This document shows positions 5,295 to 8,251 of a DNA stretch of 8,251 nt, in pieces. The DNA is from an uncultured Ruminococcus sp. (GTDB taxonomy: Bacteria > Bacillota > Clostridia > Oscillospirales > Acutalibacteraceae). The notes beneath the pieces are model-generated. The model searched no databases and was not told where the DNA came from. It saw only the letters and a list, made by a program, of their open reading frames with translations. A program made the translations under genes and the position numbers. Numbering within the stretch: position 1 is the first letter of the stretch; the number at the start of each line of letters is the position of its first letter. The stretch covers positions 1 through 8,251 of the forward strand of contig CACXDE010000141.1 in NCBI GenBank assembly GCA_902766305.1. Reading direction: 5' to 3'.

Positions 5295-7469
5295 ATGAGA
5301 ATCATTAAAAGAAATTCGTCAGAGGAAGCTTTTGATATCGACAAGATAATTGTGGCTGTTACAAAAGCGAATGCTGCAACGGAAAACGGAAAAATATCTG
5401 AGGAACAGATAAAGGATATTGCCGGCTATGTTGAGTACAAGTGCTCACGAATGGACAGGGCAGTTTCCGTTGAAGAAATACAGGATATGGTTGAAGATCA
5501 GATAATGGCCAAGGGAGCTTTCCAGTTGGCAAGAAACTATGTCAGATACAGATTCAAGCGTTCTCTTGTACGTTCTTCAAATACCACTGATAACAAGATA
5601 CTTAGTCTTATTGAATGCAATAATGAAGAGGCAAAACAGGAAAATTCAAACAAGAATCCTACTGTTAACAGTGTTCAGCGTGACTATATGGCAGGCGAGG
5701 TAAGCAAGGATCTGACGAGAAGGCTTCTGCTTCCAATGGATATTGTTGAAGCGCATGAAAAGGGAATAATACATTTCCATGACGCTGACTATTTTGCACA
5801 GCATATGCACAACTGCGATCTTGTAAACCTTGAGGATATGCTTCAGAATGGTACGGTAATCAGTGAGACTTTGATAGAAAAGCCCCACAGCTTTTCCACA
5901 GCCTGTAATATTGCTACACAGATAATAGCTCAGGTAGCGAGCAACCAGTACGGCGGACAGAGCATAAGTCTTACTCATCTTGCACCTTTTGTACAGATAT
6001 CAAGGGAAAAGATAAAGAGAGAATTTCTTGCGGAGCTTGAGATGATGGGTTCTGAGATACCGCAGGAAACGATAGACAATATAGTTGAGGAACGTCTCAG
6101 AAAAGAGATAACCAAGGGTGTACAGACTATACAGTATCAGGTTGTAACACTTCTTACAACTAACGGTCAGGCACCTTTTGTTACTGTATTCATGTACCTG
6201 AATGAAGCAAGAAACGAAAGAGAAAAGAAAGACCTGGCAATGATAATCGAGGAAACGCTCAGACAAAGAGTAACAGGCGTTAAGAATGAAGCCGGCGTCT
6301 GGATAACTCCTGCTTTCCCGAAGCTCATATATGTGCTTGAGGAGGACAATATACATGAGGGCGATCCCTACTACTATCTGACAGAGCTTGCAGCAAAATG
6401 TACTGCAAAGAGAATGGTTCCCGATTATATATCAGAAAAGGTTATGCTTAAAAATAAGGTAGATAAGAACGGTGATGGACATTGCTATACCTGCATGGGA
6501 TGCCGCAGCTTCCTTACTCCTTATCTTGATGAAAACGGTAAACCTAAATACTATGGACGTTTCAATCAGGGTGTTGTTACTATCAACCTTGTAGACATAG
6601 GACTTAGTGCTGATAAGGATATAAATGCTTTCTGGAGAATTTTTGAAGAGAGAATGGATCTTTGTCATAGGGCGCTTCGCTGCCGTCATGAAAGACTTCT
6701 TGGGACACATTCAGACGCTGCGCCGATACTCTGGCAGTACGGTGCAATCTCAAGACTTAAAAAAGGTGAAGTAATAGATAAGCTGCTGTACGGCGGATAT
6801 TCTACACTGTCTCTCGGATATGCCGGACTTTGGGAATGTGTCTACAGCCTTAACGGTAAGAAGCTTACTGAACCGGAGGGCAAGGAACTCGGATTAAAGA
6901 TCATGAAGAAGCTCAATGAGTTTTGTGCTAAGTGGAAGGCAGAGGAAAAAATAGATTACAGTCTTTATGGCACACCGCTTGAAAGTACGACCTATAAGTT
7001 CGCAAAATGTCTGCAAAAGCGTTTTGGAAAGGTAGAGGGAGTTACCGATAAGAATTATATAACAAACAGTTATCACGTTCATGTTACAGAGCCGATAAGT
7101 GCATTTGACAAACTGAAGTTAGAGTCAGAGTTCCAGGCTTTGTCACCGGGCGGTGCAATATCATATGTTGAAGTTCCGAATATGCAGCAGAACATTCCTG
7201 CTGTAATGAAGGTTATTCGTTATATTTATGATAATATAATGTATGCCGAGCTTAATACAAAGAGCGATTTCTGTCAGTGCTGCGGATACAGCGGTGAAAT
7301 ACAGATAGTAAAGGATGACAGCGGCAAGCTTGTCTGGGAATGTCCTAATTGCGGAAACAGAGATCAGAATAAGATGAATGTTGCAAGAAGAACCTGCGGA
7401 TATATAGGTACGCAGTTCTGGAATCAGGGACGAACTCAGGAGATAAAGGAAAGGGTGCTTCATCTTTGA
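5295..7469 (+). CDS. nrdD: Anaerobic (class III) ribonucleoside-triphosphate reductase
   Basis: NrdD reduces ribonucleoside triphosphates to deoxyribonucleotides without oxygen, using a glycyl radical. The 724-residue protein starts with an ATP-cone allosteric domain (about 1-93) followed by the ten-stranded barrel. Recognisable residues are the two active-site cysteines, Cys174 in HNCDLVNLEDM and Cys403 in MGCRSFL, and Glu514 in GYAGLWE. This Cys/Glu set is the one associated with formate as reductant. The C-terminal zinc site uses CQCC (660-663) and CPNC (683-686), and the radical glycine is Gly702 in RRTCGYIG. ATG 5295 is chosen because GGAG (5282-5285) lies 9 bases upstream and the ATP-cone begins there; TTG 5280 precedes the ribosome site. 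nrdG follows after one base. NrdR binds through a similar ATP-cone and is the expected regulator. Confidence 0.97.
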   Translation: MRIIKRNSSEEAFDIDKIIVAVTKANAATENGKISEEQIKDIAGYVEYKCSRMDRAVSVEEIQDMVEDQIMAKGAFQLARNYVRYRFKRSLVRSSNTTDNKILSLIECNNEEAKQENSNKNPTVNSVQRDYMAGEVSKDLTRRLLLPMDIVEAHEKGIIHFHDADYFAQHMHNCDLVNLEDMLQNGTVISETLIEKPHSFSTACNIATQIIAQVASNQYGGQSISLTHLAPFVQISREKIKREFLAELEMMGSEIPQETIDNIVEERLRKEITKGVQTIQYQVVTLLTTNGQAPFVTVFMYLNEARNEREKKDLAMIIEETLRQRVTGVKNEAGVWITPAFPKLIYVLEEDNIHEGDPYYYLTELAAKCTAKRMVPDYISEKVMLKNKVDKNGDGHCYTCMGCRSFLTPYLDENGKPKYYGRFNQGVVTINLVDIGLSADKDINAFWRIFEERMDLCHRALRCRHERLLGTHSDAAPILWQYGAISRLKKGEVIDKLLYGGYSTLSLGYAGLWECVYSLNGKKLTEPEGKELGLKIMKKLNEFCAKWKAEEKIDYSLYGTPLESTTYKFAKCLQKRFGKVEGVTDKNYITNSYHVHVTEPISAFDKLKLESEFQALSPGGAISYVEVPNMQQNIPAVMKVIRYIYDNIMYAELNTKSDFCQCCGYSGEIQIVKDDSGKLVWECPNCGNRDQNKMNVARRTCGYIGTQFWNQGRTQEIKERVLHL

Positions 7470-7470
7470 T

Positions 7471-8010
7471 ATGAATTACGGTACTATAAAAAATTGTGAC
7501 ATAGCTAATGGTATCGGCGTAAGAGTATCATTATTTGTTTCAGGCTGCCGTCATCACTGCAAAGGTTGTTTCCAGCCTGAAACATGGAGCTTCGATTACG
7601 GTAAGCCTTATGACAGTGATACAGAGGACAGGATAATGGAGATGCTGACTCCGGATTATATAGACGGTTTATCCTTGCTTGGAGGAGAGCCGTTTGAGCC
7701 GGAAAATCAGAGGGTGCTTGTAAAACTGTTAAAGCGTGTAAGAGAGGAGCTTCCCGAAAAGAATATATGGTGCTACAGCGGATATCTGTTTGACGTGGAT
7801 TTGCGAAAGGGCGGAAAGGCCTATTGTGAAGTAACGGATGAAATGCTTTCATATATTGACATTCTTGTGGACGGTGAATTTGTACTTGAAAAAAAGGACA
7901 TATCTCTGCGGTTCAGAGGAAGCTCAAATCAGCGTATCATAGATGTCAGAAGATCTCTTGAACAGAATAATCTGATATTGTCGGCTTATATGATGAATGA
8001 AAAAATATAA
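7471..8010 (+). CDS. nrdG: Anaerobic ribonucleotide reductase activating protein (radical SAM)
   Basis: NrdG uses a [4Fe-4S] cluster and S-adenosylmethionine to generate the glycyl radical on NrdD. The 179-residue length is in the range for this class. The cluster motif is CRHHCKGC (Cys26, Cys30, Cys33), the SAM-binding GGEP is at 71-74, and the conserved C-terminal part includes LVDGEF (132-137) and RFRGSSNQRIIDV (147-159). The N-terminus MNYGTIKNCDIANG is typical, which supports ATG 7471. The nrdD stop (7467-7469) is one base upstream and the nearest AGGAAAGGG-type sequence is about 15 bases away, too far for an ordinary ribosome site. Translation is therefore probably coupled to nrdD, giving linked amounts of the two subunits. 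A strong terminator lies 27 bases downstream. Confidence 0.96.
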   Translation: MNYGTIKNCDIANGIGVRVSLFVSGCRHHCKGCFQPETWSFDYGKPYDSDTEDRIMEMLTPDYIDGLSLLGGEPFEPENQRVLVKLLKRVREELPEKNIWCYSGYLFDVDLRKGGKAYCEVTDEMLSYIDILVDGEFVLEKKDISLRFRGSSNQRIIDVRRSLEQNNLILSAYMMNEKI

Positions 8011-8036
8011 TATAGCTTTTAGTCCAGTGATAAATG

Positions 8037-8070
8037 GCTGTTGTATCAAATTGGTACAGCAGCTTTTTTT
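8037..8070 (+). terminator. Strong intrinsic terminator after nrdG
   Basis: GCTGTTGTATC (8037-8047) pairs with GGTACAGCAGC (8053-8063) over 11 positions, two of them G:U, around loop AAATT. Seven consecutive T residues follow (8064-8070). This is the clearest terminator in the window and ends the nrdDG unit. Confidence 0.9.
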
Positions 8071-8097
8071 GCGTCAGGGAAACTTCATACTCAAAAA

Positions 8098-8135
8098 ATT
8101 CCACATAAATTCCTAATACATTCCAATGATATTCC
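8098..8135. repeat. Four ATTCC motifs at an exact 11-bp period
   Basis: ATTCC begins at 8098, 8109, 8120 and 8131. The intervening 6-base spacers differ (ACATAA, TAATAC, AATGAT). An 11-bp period places all copies on one helix face, as in direct-repeat sites of OmpR/PhoB-type response regulators. A TATACT (8148-8153) follows 12 bases after the last copy. No gene start is seen downstream in the window, so function is uncertain. Confidence 0.5.
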
Positions 8136-8251
8136 AACACGGCGGTATATACTTTTATCACAAAGCTGGCACAGTATGGCATTCCGGTTTTCAGGCTTGA
8201 AACCGATTATCAGTATCAGGATGTAGAGCAGCTGAGAATACGCCTGGAAGC
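8130..8251 (+). pseudogene. Probable remnant of a 2-hydroxyacyl-CoA dehydratase-family gene, running off the right edge
   Basis: The frame whose codons start at 8130 is open to the window end and encodes LAQYGIPVFRLETDY followed by QLRIRLEA at the edge. This resembles the GIPvl-x-hETDY...EQLR-x-R-h-EAF segment found in the C-terminal region of HgdB-type 2-hydroxyglutaryl-CoA dehydratase subunits and relatives (family knowledge; no search done). A stop (TGA, 8127-8129) lies directly upstream, and no ATG, GTG or TTG occurs in this frame before the edge. The segment normally sits more than 250 residues into the protein, so the front of the gene is missing. I infer a 5'-truncated remnant; a frameshifted gene or an assembly fault is also possible. 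It is separated from nrdG by a terminator. Confidence 0.5.

Noticed and set aside
7946..8182. 78-codon - strand frame at the right end
   Set aside because: It crosses the nrdG 3' end and the terminator, has no ribosome site, and its composition looks random.
8041..8226. 61-codon + strand frame starting inside the nrdG terminator
   Set aside because: Its start codon lies in the terminator stem and its sequence resembles no family; the neighbouring frame carries the dehydratase-like motif instead.
1..8251. CRISPR array, tRNA or rRNA gene, insertion sequence
   Set aside because: No regularly spaced long repeats, no tRNA-like cloverleaf or rRNA sequence, and no transposase-like frame or terminal inverted repeats were seen.

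Overview
The window reads as chromosomal DNA of a low-GC, strictly anaerobic Gram-positive bacterium, most likely a Ruminococcus-like member of the Clostridia. This rests on AT-rich coding sequence, strong AGGAG-type ribosome sites, an oxygen-sensitive class III ribonucleotide reductase, and the general look of the GlmM, Upp and NrdDG proteins. The genus is inference only; no database search was possible.

Left part (1-4161, all + strand). A Kae1/TsaD-fold (M22-type) protein enters from beyond the left edge and is followed after 51 bases by glmM (phosphoglucosamine mutase, UDP-GlcNAc synthesis). After a 207-base gap with an extended -10 promoter candidate come a divergent GT2-like protein that lacks the usual DXD motif and, 10 bases later, upp (uracil salvage). 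A 12-bp perfect hairpin closes this block.

Middle (4162-5294). A gene-poor stretch of about 310 bases holds several inverted repeats and a good sigma-A-type promoter that points antisense into the next gene. That gene is a Crp/Fnr-family regulator on the - strand. It faces nrdD across a short intergenic region with dense regulatory signals: a near-consensus promoter for the regulator, a 16-bp perfect palindrome on its -35 element, and two NrdR-box-like sites. The two boxes share an identical 10-bp core and are centred exactly 32 bp apart. They lie on the regulator's -10/start region and leader, not next to the nrdD start.

Right part (5295-8251, + strand). nrdD and nrdG are one base apart and end at a strong intrinsic terminator. 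They make deoxyribonucleotides anaerobically: NrdG installs the glycyl radical on NrdD. Beyond the terminator are four ATTCC motifs at an exact 11-bp period, then a start-less reading frame that runs off the right edge and resembles the C-terminal part of 2-hydroxyacyl-CoA dehydratase subunits, probably a decayed gene remnant.

The most interesting part is the control region between the regulator and nrdDG. It suggests a two-layer circuit in which NrdR represses the Crp/Fnr-type regulator, and that regulator in turn acts on nrdDG and on its own promoter.
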